A stretch of DNA of 64,000 nt from Nitrospira sp. (GTDB taxonomy: Bacteria; Nitrospirota; Nitrospiria; Nitrospirales; Nitrospiraceae), in assembly GCA_024760525.1 (NCBI GenBank), contig CP060500.1, positions 1-64,000 of the forward strand. The letters run 5' to 3'. Shown piece by piece: positions 52,752 through 62,180 of this stretch. Under the pieces are notes generated by a model, which searched no databases, was not told the DNA's origin, and saw only the letters and a program-made list of their open reading frames with translations. A program made the position numbers and the translations under genes. The number at the start of each line of letters is the position of its first letter. The stretch's first letter is position 1.

Positions 52752-53840
52752 ATGGATCTGGTGTCGGCCCTGCCTGAGACGGGGCTCCCACAGCTACGTC
52801 AGCCGGATGCGTTGGTCCCGCTCGCCACGACGGGGCTCCGACGGGCCGGGCGCGAACTCCCGCCCGTCTGTCTCCAGTTGTCGTCATCCACGCTGATTGG
52901 TTTACGGGTCTACCTCGACGAATTTGCGCGACAACTCGCGGCGCAGAAACCCTCTGCGACCACAGCCCGCACCTATCTGAAACGGGGTCGGGCATTCATC
53001 GCGTGGCTGGAGCAGCAGAGCGTTCTGCGGCGCCTCGATCGCGCGTGCCTCGACGCCTATCGCGTCTCCCTGGATCGACGGTTTCCGAATCCGCGCACGA
53101 AGAACGGGTATCTGACGGCCGTCCGCCAGTTTCTGCACTGGCTCGTGCCGCTCCACCCCGGCTTGGTCAATCCGGCCGACTTCGTCCAAGGCTGGCCGTG
53201 CAGTCGGCAGCACACGCGGCGGCATTTGCCGGTGGCGGATGCCAAGGCGTTACTCGCCGCGCTCGAATCCGATCCACGGAAATCGGAGCTGCAACGGGCC
53301 CGCAACGTCGCGATGGCCTATTTGATGCTGAAGACGGGCCTGCGGACGATTGAAGTCAGCCGGGCGCGGATTGACCATCTCCAAGAACATGTGCCGGGCG
53401 ACAAATGGAAATTGTGGGTGCATGGAAAGGGGCGGCCATCCGCCGATGAGTCCGTGCAGGTGCTCAAGGAGGTGTACGACCGCATCCAGACGTATCTCGC
53501 ACTCAGACCTGGACCGCCGCAGGGATCGGATCCGCTCTTTGCGACCACGGCCTGTGTCGATCGCGGCGGGAACATCGTGACGCCAGCCGGGCAGCCGCTC
53601 TCGACCCGCGCCATTCGTCGGATTATCACAGAGGGTTTGCTCTTGGCCGGAGTGAAGAAGCCCGGCATCGTCGTCCATAGTCTGCGGCACTCCACCCCCA
53701 CCTTTGCCCTCCTCAATGACGCGAATCCCACGCGGGTCCAGAAGATGATGCGGCACCAGCACTATGCGACCACCGAGATTTATGTCGAAGAAGTGCAGCG
53801 GTTGTTGGAAGGGGCGGAGGAGGCGGTCACGCAGATCTAA
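52752..53840 (+). CDS. tyrosine recombinase (XerC/D-like integrase)
   Basis: 362 aa. The SAM-like core-binding domain is at about 50-150. The catalytic residues are present: Arg in KTGLRTIEVSR, Lys in WVHGKGRPS, His-x-x-Arg in IVVHSLRHST, His in MRHQHYATTE and Tyr in TTEIYVEEVQ. AAGGAG is before ATG 52752. It is either the integrase of the element or a multimer-resolution recombinase for the plasmid; repeats upstream could be its site. A decayed copy of its 3' end lies at 55238-55477. Confidence 0.92.
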   Translation: MDLVSALPETGLPQLRQPDALVPLATTGLRRAGRELPPVCLQLSSSTLIGLRVYLDEFARQLAAQKPSATTARTYLKRGRAFIAWLEQQSVLRRLDRACLDAYRVSLDRRFPNPRTKNGYLTAVRQFLHWLVPLHPGLVNPADFVQGWPCSRQHTRRHLPVADAKALLAALESDPRKSELQRARNVAMAYLMLKTGLRTIEVSRARIDHLQEHVPGDKWKLWVHGKGRPSADESVQVLKEVYDRIQTYLALRPGPPQGSDPLFATTACVDRGGNIVTPAGQPLSTRAIRRIITEGLLLAGVKKPGIVVHSLRHSTPTFALLNDANPTRVQKMMRHQHYATTEIYVEEVQRLLEGAEEAVTQI

Positions 53841-54074
53841 GCAAGAACGGGCACATCGGTCCTTGATCAGACTGACGATGCCAGAGCGCCCGCGGAGGCT
53901 TCGTGACAAGACTTGAACAACAAAACGGAGGAAGCGATCTGGGCCCACTTGATCGGCCCCAGGGCTGGCGGCATTGACAAGAAGATCTCAGCAAGCTACA
54001 CAATTACATGTGTTCCTCACACAGCAAGCGCCTTATCGAGCGGACATGACACAACATCCCGCATAAGCACCATC

Positions 54075-54782
54075 ATGCCCCCCTCGACACTCCCGATCAT
54101 ACGGATACCCCTCTCACAGCCTGCGAACGGGACAATCGATGTGAGTATTCAGTCCATTCCATCCGCCAACGACACCCACCTGACGTGGTGGGATGCAAAC
54201 GTTCAACCCATTATTAATCAGATGCCCCAACGAGCTGACCGTGGATGGCGATGGAAGCGCATCATGTCTGGCCTCAACGGCGTGCTATTTCGGCATCAAG
54301 CCCCGGCTGGCTTTGCAGTCACGTTCAGATCGGTCCGCGATTCTCAAGGTCAGCCGATCGTATGTGGGCTCACCTATGCTGTCCGCCACTACGTGTACCT
54401 CGGAGGCAATCAGCAAAACGCCTCCTACCTTTGGTATTGCGCAAGCGCCCCGGGCAAGATCCTCGCACACCATCTCACCAACCACTTTGGCCAACCAACC
54501 TCGATCGAGCCACACGAGATCGGCAAAATCGCGCTGGACCTCACGATTCAGGAGTCAGTACAGGGTGGGTATCACGGCAGAATGGGCCTCCATGCAGACC
54601 CCAAAGGAGGTGTCAAGCTGCTCTCCCTTTACTCGCAGTACGGTATGACAGCACTGCCTGACGGGTCCCTCCCCCCGACGCTCATGCGCACAATTCTCCA
54701 AGGTCGCGGTGCCAAAGGGTATTTCTATTTTGACGAGGCTGGGGCCCTCTCGTTTTCTCAGTCGTTGACCTCATGGCGCTAG
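54075..54782 (+). CDS. hypothetical protein, possibly acetyltransferase-like
   Basis: 235 aa from ATG 54075; an earlier in-frame start at 53913 gives a non-conserved-looking extension. The C-terminal half, with GRMGLHADPKGGVKLLSLYS and a following QYGMTAL, recalls the GNAT pattern of glycine-rich cofactor binding and a Tyr/Gly turn, but this is a resemblance and not a firm match. The following gene, 16 bases downstream, encodes a 120-aa helical protein, so the two may form a pair. Both lie between the recombinase and its decayed copy. Confidence 0.45.
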   Translation: MPPSTLPIIRIPLSQPANGTIDVSIQSIPSANDTHLTWWDANVQPIINQMPQRADRGWRWKRIMSGLNGVLFRHQAPAGFAVTFRSVRDSQGQPIVCGLTYAVRHYVYLGGNQQNASYLWYCASAPGKILAHHLTNHFGQPTSIEPHEIGKIALDLTIQESVQGGYHGRMGLHADPKGGVKLLSLYSQYGMTALPDGSLPPTLMRTILQGRGAKGYFYFDEAGALSFSQSLTSWR

Positions 54783-54798
54783 AGAGGTAGACTTTCTC

Positions 54799-55161
54799 AT
54801 GCCGACATCCATGTACGTCTTTGCCGATATCGCCCGCAAATATGGCATCGACCCCACAAACGATGCCGCAATCGACGAATTTTTCATCACAACCGTTCCA
54901 ACGTTGACCGAGGACGAGCAACAAGCGATTTTTACAGAACTCCTCCAACGCGAGAACGAAACCCCTCCGCTCAGCCCCACCGAGACCGTTCACAAACTCG
55001 TCGATTCCATTATTCGGGAAGAGCTTGCGACCATGCGCCAGATCCAGCAGGCCTGTACAGCATCCCAATCCATCACGGAGCTTCGGGAGCATATTTTGAA
55101 ACTGACGAAGGAGCTGGAAAACAAACGAGCCCGACAAGTCAAGCAACTCAGTCAGGGCTAG
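54799..55161 (+). CDS. hypothetical helical protein, 120 aa
   Basis: Acidic N-terminal half (IDPTNDAAIDEFFITTVPTL, TEDEQQAIFTELLQRENE), then a long coiled-coil-like helix (REELATMRQIQ..., LREHILKLTKELENKRARQ). No family is recognised. ATG 54799 is 16 bases after the preceding stop codon. A small acidic-plus-helical partner of an enzyme-like protein fits an antitoxin or regulator, but that is only inferred. Confidence 0.5.
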   Translation: MPTSMYVFADIARKYGIDPTNDAAIDEFFITTVPTLTEDEQQAIFTELLQRENETPPLSPTETVHKLVDSIIREELATMRQIQQACTASQSITELREHILKLTKELENKRARQVKQLSQG

Positions 55162-55237
55162 CTCTTGACGCCTTGTCGAACCCGCTGGCGCGACACAGAG
55201 TTGAAGATCTCGGCTGTACCCGTCGTGTGAGAACCCC

Positions 55238-55477
55238 AGTACTCGCTCCATCAACTGGATCATGACCGAACGTCTGCTCTTGGCGGGCGTCAAGAAGCTG
55301 GGCATCGTCGTGCAGAGTTTGCGCCTTTCGACGCCCACCTTTGCGCTGCTCAACGAGGCGAATCCGACGTGGGTTCAGAAGATGATGCAGCATCAGCATG
55401 ACGCCACCACAGAGATGTATGTGGTGGAAGTGCAGAAGTTGCTCGAGGGGACGGAAGATGCGGTGACGCAAATCTGA
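55238..55477 (+). pseudogene. decayed 3' end of a tyrosine recombinase
   Basis: Reads STRSINWIMTERLLLAGVKK, then VVQSLRLSTPTFALLNEANP and HQHDATTEMYVVEVQKLLEG. This is a close relative of the recombinase at 52.8-53.8 kb over about 80 residues. The catalytic His of HSLRHS is Gln and the later His is Leu. No upstream part is left. The duplication brackets the two unknown genes in between. Confidence 0.8.
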
Positions 55478-56053
55478 CGGGGCTCCGCGCGTCATCGTAT
55501 CCCCAGACGGTCCTTTCACTCTCGGAGATCCCGGAATTCTCCATGATCCTTCAAGCCGACACGACCATTACCGACTGAGATGGTGAACTCAATACGAGAG
55601 TCTCTATCACACCGGTGACGTCCCCGCCCGTACAGTTGCAGATGAAACATACCTACTTGTACAAAATTAATTCTCGCTCGTGACTCCTTACCGTGAGCAG
55701 TGATGCGCTACACCCTACAGCTTAAGCGGGTTCGGACACCGAAGGCTGAATCATTTGTTAAAGACAACCCCCAAGGAAGCTGTCGCCGGACATGGTGGTT
55801 TCGATCAAGGCCACGTTGTTCCGGTTATACCAGGCTGAAACGATCAGGGGGCACGAACTTCCATTCCTACGGTTGCATCCATTGAAAGGAAGTCGAAAGG
55901 GGAGTGGCGTGCGCAGATGCCCTTCTACCGACAACCCGACTGGGAGATATCTCATGCGCATGGCTGCCCTCATTGTTGAGAGTCTTATTGATCCTTCCCG
56001 TCCTGTAACCCAGCTTACAGATTCATTTGGACCGACCAATCTATGCTGTGCAC
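55478..56053. other. no convincing gene
   Basis: 576 bases between the recombinase fragment and the thioredoxin-like gene. Small frames show no recognisable product. Confidence 0.5.
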
Positions 56054-56308
56054 ATGCGGCGAGTTGACTTCTATTTCCACGACAGATGCTTGTCAGAGCA
56101 ATCAATCCTATCACTTGCGACGGACGTCCTTGAACAGTATCCAACATGGGCCGTGACGGTTCATCAGCTAGCGGAGAAAGACATTGAAAGACTGGGCTTT
56201 TCGGTCCTGCCAGTCGTCGTCATCAATGGCCAGACCGTGGCAACAGGTGTGCCGAAGAAAGAGTGGTTACTCCGAAAAGTAGGGGAGTGGACTCAGCTAG
56301 ACCAGTAA
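56054..56308 (+). CDS. thioredoxin-fold small protein without CxxC
   Basis: 84 aa. The layout VDFYFHDRCLSEQSI, LEQYPTWAVTVHQLAE, FSVLPVVVINGQTVATGVPK is that of the small thioredoxin/glutaredoxin-like fold (cis-Pro in LPVVVINGQ). The active-site position reads CLSE with only one Cys, so it could act with a single Cys (monothiol style) or be a binding protein. ATG 56054 has no strong ribosome binding site. It is followed after 10 bases by the AhpD-like gene. Confidence 0.65.
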   Translation: MRRVDFYFHDRCLSEQSILSLATDVLEQYPTWAVTVHQLAEKDIERLGFSVLPVVVINGQTVATGVPKKEWLLRKVGEWTQLDQ

Positions 56309-56318
56309 AAGGTTTGCG

Positions 56319-56828
56319 ATGACCGGTGTACCCCTTCATGTGGCGAAGGCTATGGTACAACACAGCACAACGACCGAACACGCTGAGCGAGCTGAATGCG
56401 GTGCTGAACGATCCCGCCGCCTGGCCGCTGAGACAGTCCTCGTAGACATTACCGAGACCTTCGGCATTTCGTTTGTTCCCGACTTGTTTGCCGCGCTTCA
56501 GGCGAGACCAGCCTATCTCGAGGCGGCCTGGGAACTATTCAGGGACGACGTCGACCTTGATGTCCTCGATGCTCGAACCAGGCGAATCGTGGCATTGGCC
56601 ATCACCACAAATGCGAGTGGACTATACCAGATCGCCGCACTACCACATGCCTTCTGTCTGAGTGCTGTGGGCCCTCGGAGATGCGAGGCCATTGTGTCGA
56701 CGATTCGAATTGTTCAAACCTTTGACCGATATCTGTCCGACCGTGTGCCTCTTCACAACACCCCTGCAACGATACTATCGGGAACGATGACCGTGCTCAC
56801 TTCTCCTGCTCTGAGACGACCGATATGA
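56319..56828 (+). CDS. AhpD/carboxymuconolactone decarboxylase-like protein
   Basis: 169 aa, helical. The region LDVLDARTRRIVALAITTNA and HAFCLSAVGP is reminiscent of the AhpD-like fold. The CxxC active site expected in peroxidase partners is not present (ALPHAFCLSAVG has a single Cys). Its substrate is unknown. Together with the preceding thioredoxin-like gene it may be a small redox or binding unit; both lack the usual second Cys. Confidence 0.55.
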   Translation: MTGVPLHVAKAMVQHSTTTEHAERAECGAERSRRLAAETVLVDITETFGISFVPDLFAALQARPAYLEAAWELFRDDVDLDVLDARTRRIVALAITTNASGLYQIAALPHAFCLSAVGPRRCEAIVSTIRIVQTFDRYLSDRVPLHNTPATILSGTMTVLTSPALRRPI

Positions 56829-56862
56829 GCCACGTATTCAGCTGGCAGATCGCAGTGCACTT

Positions 56863-57864
56863 ATGACTTTCGCGTCGCCCGTGAACACGACCTGGTGGCA
56901 CCGTCTCACCTCTCCGCAGTGGCGCTGGGTGCTGCTTCTCGCAGGTGGTGCCCTGTTGATCCTCATGGCCTGGCTGGGATTCAGAAAGATCCCGACCACC
57001 ACCTTTGATCTGTCACGCCACAGCGTTCCACTGGACCAGTTCGTTGACGGGGGGCCTGGGAAGGACGGCATACCGGCCATCCTGACTCCTAAGTTCATCT
57101 CGGGCTCAGATTCCACATTTCTCCGTGACGACGACCGAGTGCTCGGACTCACAGCAGGCTCGGAGGCCAAGGCGTATCCGATAAAAATCCTCAATTGGCA
57201 TGAAATCGTCAACGACATGATCGGGGGGAAGGCCGTCGTCGTTACCTATTGCCCCCTCTGTGGCACCGGCATGGCCTTCGAGGCTGAGGTGCAGGGACGG
57301 AGACATACCTTCGGCGTCTCCGGCCTGCTCTATCAAAGCGATCTGCTCATGTACGACCATCAGACGGAGAGCCTCTGGTCGCAAGTCGGCATGCATGCCG
57401 TTTCCGGACCGCTGACGGGAGAGAAGCTCAGGCCGATGTTCATAGAACATACGATCTGGAGGGACTGGCGCACCGCTCATCCCTCTACCGTCGTCCTCTC
57501 GGCACGAACCGGGTCGTTCCACAACTACGATCGCGATCCTTACGCAGGGTATGGCGAAAGCTCCGAGCTGTTTTTCGACATTACCCATGTCGATTCCCGC
57601 TACCACCCCAAGGAATGGGTGGTCGGTCTCGAGATTGATGGCGTCACTAAAGCCTATCCCTTTCTGGAACTGAACAAGGTGTCGTCACCCGTGGCCGACC
57701 AGGTGAACGGACAGCGAGTGACCGTACGTTACAACGCAGCGTCTCGCAGCGCCTCGGTGGTCGACGAACAGGGGAAGCCAATCCTCTCCGTGATGGCCTT
57801 CTGGTTCGCATGGTACGCGTTTCATCCGGACACACAGGTATTCACTTCTTACTATGCGGGTTAG
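56863..57864 (+). CDS. DUF3179 membrane-anchored protein
   Basis: 333 aa. One N-terminal membrane anchor (about 23-40, VLLLAGGALLILMAWL), then the DUF3179 domain with AYPIKILNWHEIVNDMIGGK, VVVTYCPLCGTGMAF and LYQSDLLMYDHQTESLWSQ. The conserved CPLC pair near residue 130 suggests a metal or redox site, but its function is unknown. ATG 56863 begins the frame 34 bases after the AhpD-like stop. Confidence 0.85.
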   Translation: MTFASPVNTTWWHRLTSPQWRWVLLLAGGALLILMAWLGFRKIPTTTFDLSRHSVPLDQFVDGGPGKDGIPAILTPKFISGSDSTFLRDDDRVLGLTAGSEAKAYPIKILNWHEIVNDMIGGKAVVVTYCPLCGTGMAFEAEVQGRRHTFGVSGLLYQSDLLMYDHQTESLWSQVGMHAVSGPLTGEKLRPMFIEHTIWRDWRTAHPSTVVLSARTGSFHNYDRDPYAGYGESSELFFDITHVDSRYHPKEWVVGLEIDGVTKAYPFLELNKVSSPVADQVNGQRVTVRYNAASRSASVVDEQGKPILSVMAFWFAWYAFHPDTQVFTSYYAG

Positions 57865-58111
57865 GGACACTGCTCAAACGACGTCCGGAGCAGACACCAG
57901 CGATCACCCCGTGTATCAATCAGACGATCAGCCATTATGTCCTTTGTCATGTGAACGGAGTGAGAAATCTTGAAACGGGAGTGCAGAACAGATTTCTGCT
58001 GGTCGAAACGGCACAGAACAAAAGTCATTGTTTCCACTGCGGAATCCGGGATTATTTAGCAACTCGAAGAAATCTGGCTTAGTTCAGGCAGGTGACCGAC
58101 AGGAGTTCGAT

Positions 58112-58792
58112 ATGATGAAACTTCACATTGTTGCATCGGCGTTTGCGGGACTGTCTCTGATCAGTGTCGGGTGTGCAACCCGCTTGGACATATCAAGCCC
58201 CGACCAACTCGTGACTCAGCGTGGGGAGACAAACGTCATCTACAGCCCACACGAAGTAGCCAACTTACATAACAAACTGGGGGCGCTGCTGTTTTTGCTG
58301 GGAGATCTCCCCAAAGCCTCCGAGGAGCTTCGAACGGCGATTCGACTCGATCCGAAAAGCCCTACCCCACATAATTATTTTGGGATGGTCCTGTATGTCC
58401 AAGGGAATTACGTTGGTGCTATTGGGGAGTTCTCCACCGCCGTCCGTTTGAGCCCGAACAATGCCGTAGCCAAGAGCAATCTCGGGTTCGCCTTGTTCGA
58501 ACATGGGGAATTGGAGTCTGCCATCGTGCAATGGCAGACCGCAGTGAGCCAGGATGCTTCCATTGCCAGTGCCTGGGCTGGCCTGGGGCTAGGATGCTTC
58601 TCCTCTGGCTCCGTCGACAAGGGACTCCAAAACTACCGCCAGGCGATTCGCCTGGATCCTAGCTATGGGGATGTGAATTATCTTCGGCTCGTTCGTCGTT
58701 GGAACGGAGGGCTACTGAGGGGTGCTGTTGCCATTATGCATCTCCTAGAGACGCGACAGACAATCTCTGCGGAAACGGCGGTCTCTGAATGA
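58112..58792 (+). CDS. TPR lipoprotein
   Basis: 226 aa. Signal peptide with lipobox SVGC (about residue 20). Four tetratricopeptide repeats follow (about 50-195), for example LGALLFLLGDLPKASEELRT and NYFGMVLYVQGNYVGAIGEF. It probably scaffolds a protein complex at the outer membrane. ATG 58112 follows AGGAG at 58101-58105. Its stop codon overlaps a 21-codon frame encoding a membrane peptide. Confidence 0.82.
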   Translation: MMKLHIVASAFAGLSLISVGCATRLDISSPDQLVTQRGETNVIYSPHEVANLHNKLGALLFLLGDLPKASEELRTAIRLDPKSPTPHNYFGMVLYVQGNYVGAIGEFSTAVRLSPNNAVAKSNLGFALFEHGELESAIVQWQTAVSQDASIASAWAGLGLGCFSSGSVDKGLQNYRQAIRLDPSYGDVNYLRLVRRWNGGLLRGAVAIMHLLETRQTISAETAVSE

Positions 58793-58854
58793 CACGAGCT
58801 TGGGGAATCTTCATCCTGATCATCGGCGCGCAGCTGCTGGTCTATACAGAATGA
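58789..58854 (+). CDS. small membrane peptide, 21 aa
   Basis: MTRAWGIFILIIGAQLLVYT-E, one hydrophobic helix. ATG 58789 overlaps the TPR stop codon (ATGA) and its own stop codon overlaps the next ATG (58851). The double coupling is the main reason to report it; no homologue can be named. Confidence 0.4.
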   Translation: MTRAWGIFILIIGAQLLVYTE

Positions 58855-59598
58855 CGGTCACAACGAACACCATGCGATTCTTCACGGACACGGGAGTCGA
58901 AGTTCCCGCGGTGACGGCGGAGCAGATGCGGGAAGGGGACCGCCTCGCCAGCGAAGCGACCGGACCCAACCTGTTTCAAATGATGGAGAACGCCGGGCGC
59001 AACCTGGCGCTGCTCGCCATCGCGCATCGTCGTGCTGACTGGGAGTGGAGGCAATGGCGGAGGAGGAATCTGCGCCGCTCGCCACCTGGCCAATCACGGT
59101 ATCAACGTCAGACTCTGCCTCGCTGAGCCTGACCGCCTTGAAGATGTTCCGGCATTTCAACGAACAATCTTCCGGTCCACACAGGGCAGAGAAATCGACG
59201 ACGCCTCCTTGAGCGCGGAACCGGTCGATCTGATCCTCGACGGCCTGATCAGATACGGACTCCGTTCCGCCCCAAGAAGTCCGGTCGCTGACTTGATTCG
59301 GTGGTCGAACGGCACGGGCATGCCGATTCTGGCGCTCGACGTGCCGTCGGGATTGGACGCTACAACCGGTCACAGGCCTGGAGACTGTATCCAGCCCCAT
59401 TGGACCATGACGCTGGCTCTCCCCAAGACCGGTCTGCTGCCTGAACGAACTGGACAGCTCTTCCTAGCTGACATCGGCATTCCAGAGCAGACGTATCGTC
59501 GTCTGGGATGGTCCTATGTCAATCCGTTCGCAAAGGGTTTTTGGGTTCCGTTGATCTGCCGGTCATGCCCGCCCGTGCCGGACTCGGCTCAATCCTGA
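58851..59598 (+). pseudogene. NAD(P)HX epimerase domain (YjeF N-terminal), frameshifted
   Basis: Reads VPAVTAEQMREGDRLASEAT and LFQMMENAGRNLALLAIAH in the first frame. After about 59032 the protein continues in the next frame (VLTGSGGNGGGGICAARHLA, LDVPSGLDATTGHRPGDC). The join lies at the glycine-rich dinucleotide loop. One base is lost or gained near 59030-59040, so the enzyme is broken unless the base call is wrong. The family repairs hydrated NADH; the partner dehydratase is not fused here. Confidence 0.8.
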
Positions 59599-59757
59599 CC
59601 ACACCTGCTCTGTAAGACACATCACAGACCTGCGACATGAATGTGCCGTACCATGCCATCATCCAATGAGGGATAAAAAGTAGGCGTGAATGGCCATGCG
59701 AATGAAGACCCTGTTGTATGGGTGGAGCTACGTTGTGGCTGCGCAAGGAGCGTAATA

Positions 59758-60411
59758 ATGCTGAGACATGAGCGGCGTCGACAAATCGGCGTCTTGTTAT
59801 CCATAGTGACATTCGTCGTCGTTACATGCGGTGTCGAGAGCCGTGTAGCGAGCGCGCAATCTTCCTTCGAAGCGCACGATGTGATGACCAAAGGCACGGT
59901 AGAAATCGGCGGGGCGCTGGGCTATGCGCAGGGCACGACCGTCGTTGGAAACGGCCCCTCCGCGAACCGGAGCGCCGTCTTTGTGATGCCGCGTCTCGGG
60001 GTGGTCTTGACCGATCCCCTGGGAACCGGCTGGTGGCAAGGCAACGTCGAATTCTTAGTTCAACCCGTGTTCGCACGCTTTACCGAACCGTTTGCGGCGG
60101 AAGCGGCAGGAGGGTCGTTCCTCCTGAAATACAATTTTCTGTCGTTTGGGCGATGGGTGCCGTTCTGGGATGTCGGCGCGGGCATGATCTGGACCAATTT
60201 GGCGCCGCGGATTCCTGAACAGAGCACACAGTTCGAGTTCATCTTGGAGACCGGCCCGGGGGTGCATTATTTTGTGACGGACCGGATCACCTGGACCATG
60301 GGCGTGCGGTTGCACCATATCTCTAATTCGAATCTCGGTGACCGAAATACCGGGATCAACGGAGTGCTGCCCTATGTCGGGCTTTCATTCTTCACACCTG
60401 GGCTCTTTTGA
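59758..60411 (+). CDS. PagL-like lipid A deacylase
   Basis: 217 aa. Signal peptide (about residues 1-33, ending ASAQ). Eight-strand barrel-like pattern and the family signature HHISNSNLGDRNTGIN, with the catalytic His and Ser, close to the C-terminus; it ends YVGLSFFTPGLF. PagL removes an acyl chain from lipid A in the outer membrane. ATG 59758 has AAGGAG 11 bases upstream. Confidence 0.8.
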   Translation: MLRHERRRQIGVLLSIVTFVVVTCGVESRVASAQSSFEAHDVMTKGTVEIGGALGYAQGTTVVGNGPSANRSAVFVMPRLGVVLTDPLGTGWWQGNVEFLVQPVFARFTEPFAAEAAGGSFLLKYNFLSFGRWVPFWDVGAGMIWTNLAPRIPEQSTQFEFILETGPGVHYFVTDRITWTMGVRLHHISNSNLGDRNTGINGVLPYVGLSFFTPGLF

Positions 60412-60427
60412 CGGAAGGGGAGACCGC

Positions 60428-61204
60428 ATGGCGGCCACAAGAACCGGTTGGCTGAAACTCGGAGCACTTCTCGCCGTCCTGGTCGGCATCTACGCGGTGG
60501 CATCCTGGCTTGATCTCGGAGAACTGCTGAAGCCTGAGCAAGTAGCCGACCAGCTACGCACAGCCGGCCCCTTCGGACCGCTCTTGTTCATGGCGCTGAT
60601 GACGACCTCTGTTGTCATCAGCCCGCTTCCCGATCTCCCCCTGGTTATCGCTGCTGGCGCCACTTTCGGAACGATACTGGGAACAACCTACTCCGTCATC
60701 GGTGCAGAGATCGGCGCGATTGCGAGCTTTCTCATCGGACGCACGTTGGGGCAGGAGATCCTCACCAAACTGCTGCGGACCAATGTTGTATTTTGCGAAC
60801 GATGTTCGGACCGCCATCTGGCGATCTTTGTTCTGCTGGCCCGGCTGGTCCCGCTCTTCTCGTTCGACGTGATCAGTTACGGCGCCGGCTTGACGAACAT
60901 GTCCCTCCGGACCTTCGCCCTGGTTACTTTCGTGGGGATGATTCCGCCGACGTTCGCGCTGACCTATGCCGGCAGTCAAGTGATTTCAGGCGCGTGGCTG
61001 ATGATTCTGTCGGGGACGGCCATGGTGACGGTGATGCTGCTCCTGCCGAAGCTGGTGCTCCGCTACCCCACGGCGCGCTGGGTTCGTTTGCTGCGCGGCG
61101 ACATGCCGGTGGCGGCTCACGTCCATCTTGCACCCGGCCAGCCGGGATGTCCTGTTGTAGACGGTGCCCCACGATGCGATTCCTGTGGGGGACCACTGAC
61201 CTAG
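60428..61204 (+). CDS. TVP38/DedA-family (VTT domain) membrane protein
   Basis: 258 aa. Five or so membrane segments, with the VTT core at GPFGPLLFMALMTTSVVISP and ARLVPLFSFDVISYGAGLTN. The C-terminal tail after GDMPVAAHVHLAPGQPGC ends in CDSCGGPLT, a short Cys motif (CDSCG) that might bind metal. ATG 60428 is preceded by GGGGAG. A terminator hairpin overlaps the stop codon. Confidence 0.85.
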   Translation: MAATRTGWLKLGALLAVLVGIYAVASWLDLGELLKPEQVADQLRTAGPFGPLLFMALMTTSVVISPLPDLPLVIAAGATFGTILGTTYSVIGAEIGAIASFLIGRTLGQEILTKLLRTNVVFCERCSDRHLAIFVLLARLVPLFSFDVISYGAGLTNMSLRTFALVTFVGMIPPTFALTYAGSQVISGAWLMILSGTAMVTVMLLLPKLVLRYPTARWVRLLRGDMPVAAHVHLAPGQPGCPVVDGAPRCDSCGGPLT

Positions 61205-61218
61205 GGGTGTCAGTGGTC
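61191..61218 (+). terminator. rho-independent-like terminator after the VTT gene
   Basis: GACCACTGAC / GTCAGTGGTC, a perfect 10-bp stem with an 8-base loop, overlapping the stop TAG. A T-rich tail (TTGGTTTCTGCTTT) follows. Confidence 0.7.
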
Positions 61219-61472
61219 TTGGTTTCTGCTTTATCCAACAATCCTGACCGTGCTCGCCGCCGTCACCACTTCCCCGCAATGCAGGCCCTGCTCTCAACAG
61301 CCATCGATTCGGCACGCTTCTCTATCATCCGCCTCGCCTCAGCCCCTGGGCCCTACCATGGTGCAATCTCTCGATGATTGTGAGGTACCTTACAGCCAGC
61401 AGATTGAAAAGGCTGGTAAAAGGACGGGTAAGCTGGAACATTCGGTCCACCTTACACAAAGAAGGAGGGTGT

Positions 61473-61673
61473 ATGAGCAAAAAGAAAAAAGAAGCCAACA
61501 AAGGAAACTCGTCCGAGACAAACCGTGAGGCAGCGCAAGAAGACATCCGCGCTCTCGCCTACCAGCTCTTTTGTGAACACGGATGTGAACATGGACACGA
61601 TGTGGAGCATTGGTTGGAGGCCGAACGACGGATACTCACACGGGATCAAGGAAATGGAGAAGGAATCTCGTAG
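61473..61673 (+). CDS. DUF2934 protein, 66 aa
   Basis: Lys-rich N-terminus, then the DUF2934 pattern IRALAYQLFCEHGCEHGHDV followed by HWLEAERRIL. The function of the family is unknown. ATG 61473 follows AAGGAGGG. It may pair with no neighbour, as the next gene starts 204 bases later. Confidence 0.85.
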   Translation: MSKKKKEANKGNSSETNREAAQEDIRALAYQLFCEHGCEHGHDVEHWLEAERRILTRDQGNGEGIS

Positions 61674-61877
61674 CTCTTCGCTCCACTAGACAATACCCGC
61701 GCCACTCCTTCCCAGCTCTTGCATGGGGGTGCTAATAGGTTGGGGCTGGTTGCAAACTGTAATCCACCTCACAGTTCTTTTCTTCCATCTCTCGTAGAAC
61801 GGCGCCAGAAACGACAAGAAGCCGATGGATGCCCTTATCGTGGATACGGCTTCTTTGACTGAGGAACCTCTCCGTCT

Positions 61878-62180
61878 ATGTGCGCTCCATTCCGATTGCC
61901 TCTCATGATCGTGCTGGCAGGGGTGCTGTTCGCCTCGACCGTCTTGGTCGGCCCTCACCTGATCGTGCACGAGTTCGAGCACGGGAACCATCACTCGAAC
62001 AGCCATTCGAATTCTCTCTGTGCCTGGTTCTGTGCAGCCGGTCAGGCCATGAATACCTCCTTCTCCCTGGCCGGCGCTCAGCTTGCAGAGGCAGCGGTTC
62101 TCGACTGCAACCATCCGCCCCCAAGGCGGAATGTCCCACCGTCTCACTCGTTCACCCGAGGACCGCCCTCCGAGGCCTGA
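61878..62180 (+). CDS. small His-rich exported protein, 100 aa
   Basis: A membrane segment or signal at residues 8-28 (LMIVLAGVLFASTVLVG), then a His-rich stretch (HEFEHGNHHSNSHSNS) likely to bind metal, followed by CAWFCAAGQ and a polar, proline-rich tail. Not recognised, but similar small His-rich proteins sit beside metal-efflux and outer-membrane genes in Nitrospira-type genomes (inference). It precedes the outer-membrane gene at 62.3 kb. Confidence 0.55.
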   Translation: MCAPFRLPLMIVLAGVLFASTVLVGPHLIVHEFEHGNHHSNSHSNSLCAWFCAAGQAMNTSFSLAGAQLAEAAVLDCNHPPPRRNVPPSHSFTRGPPSEA

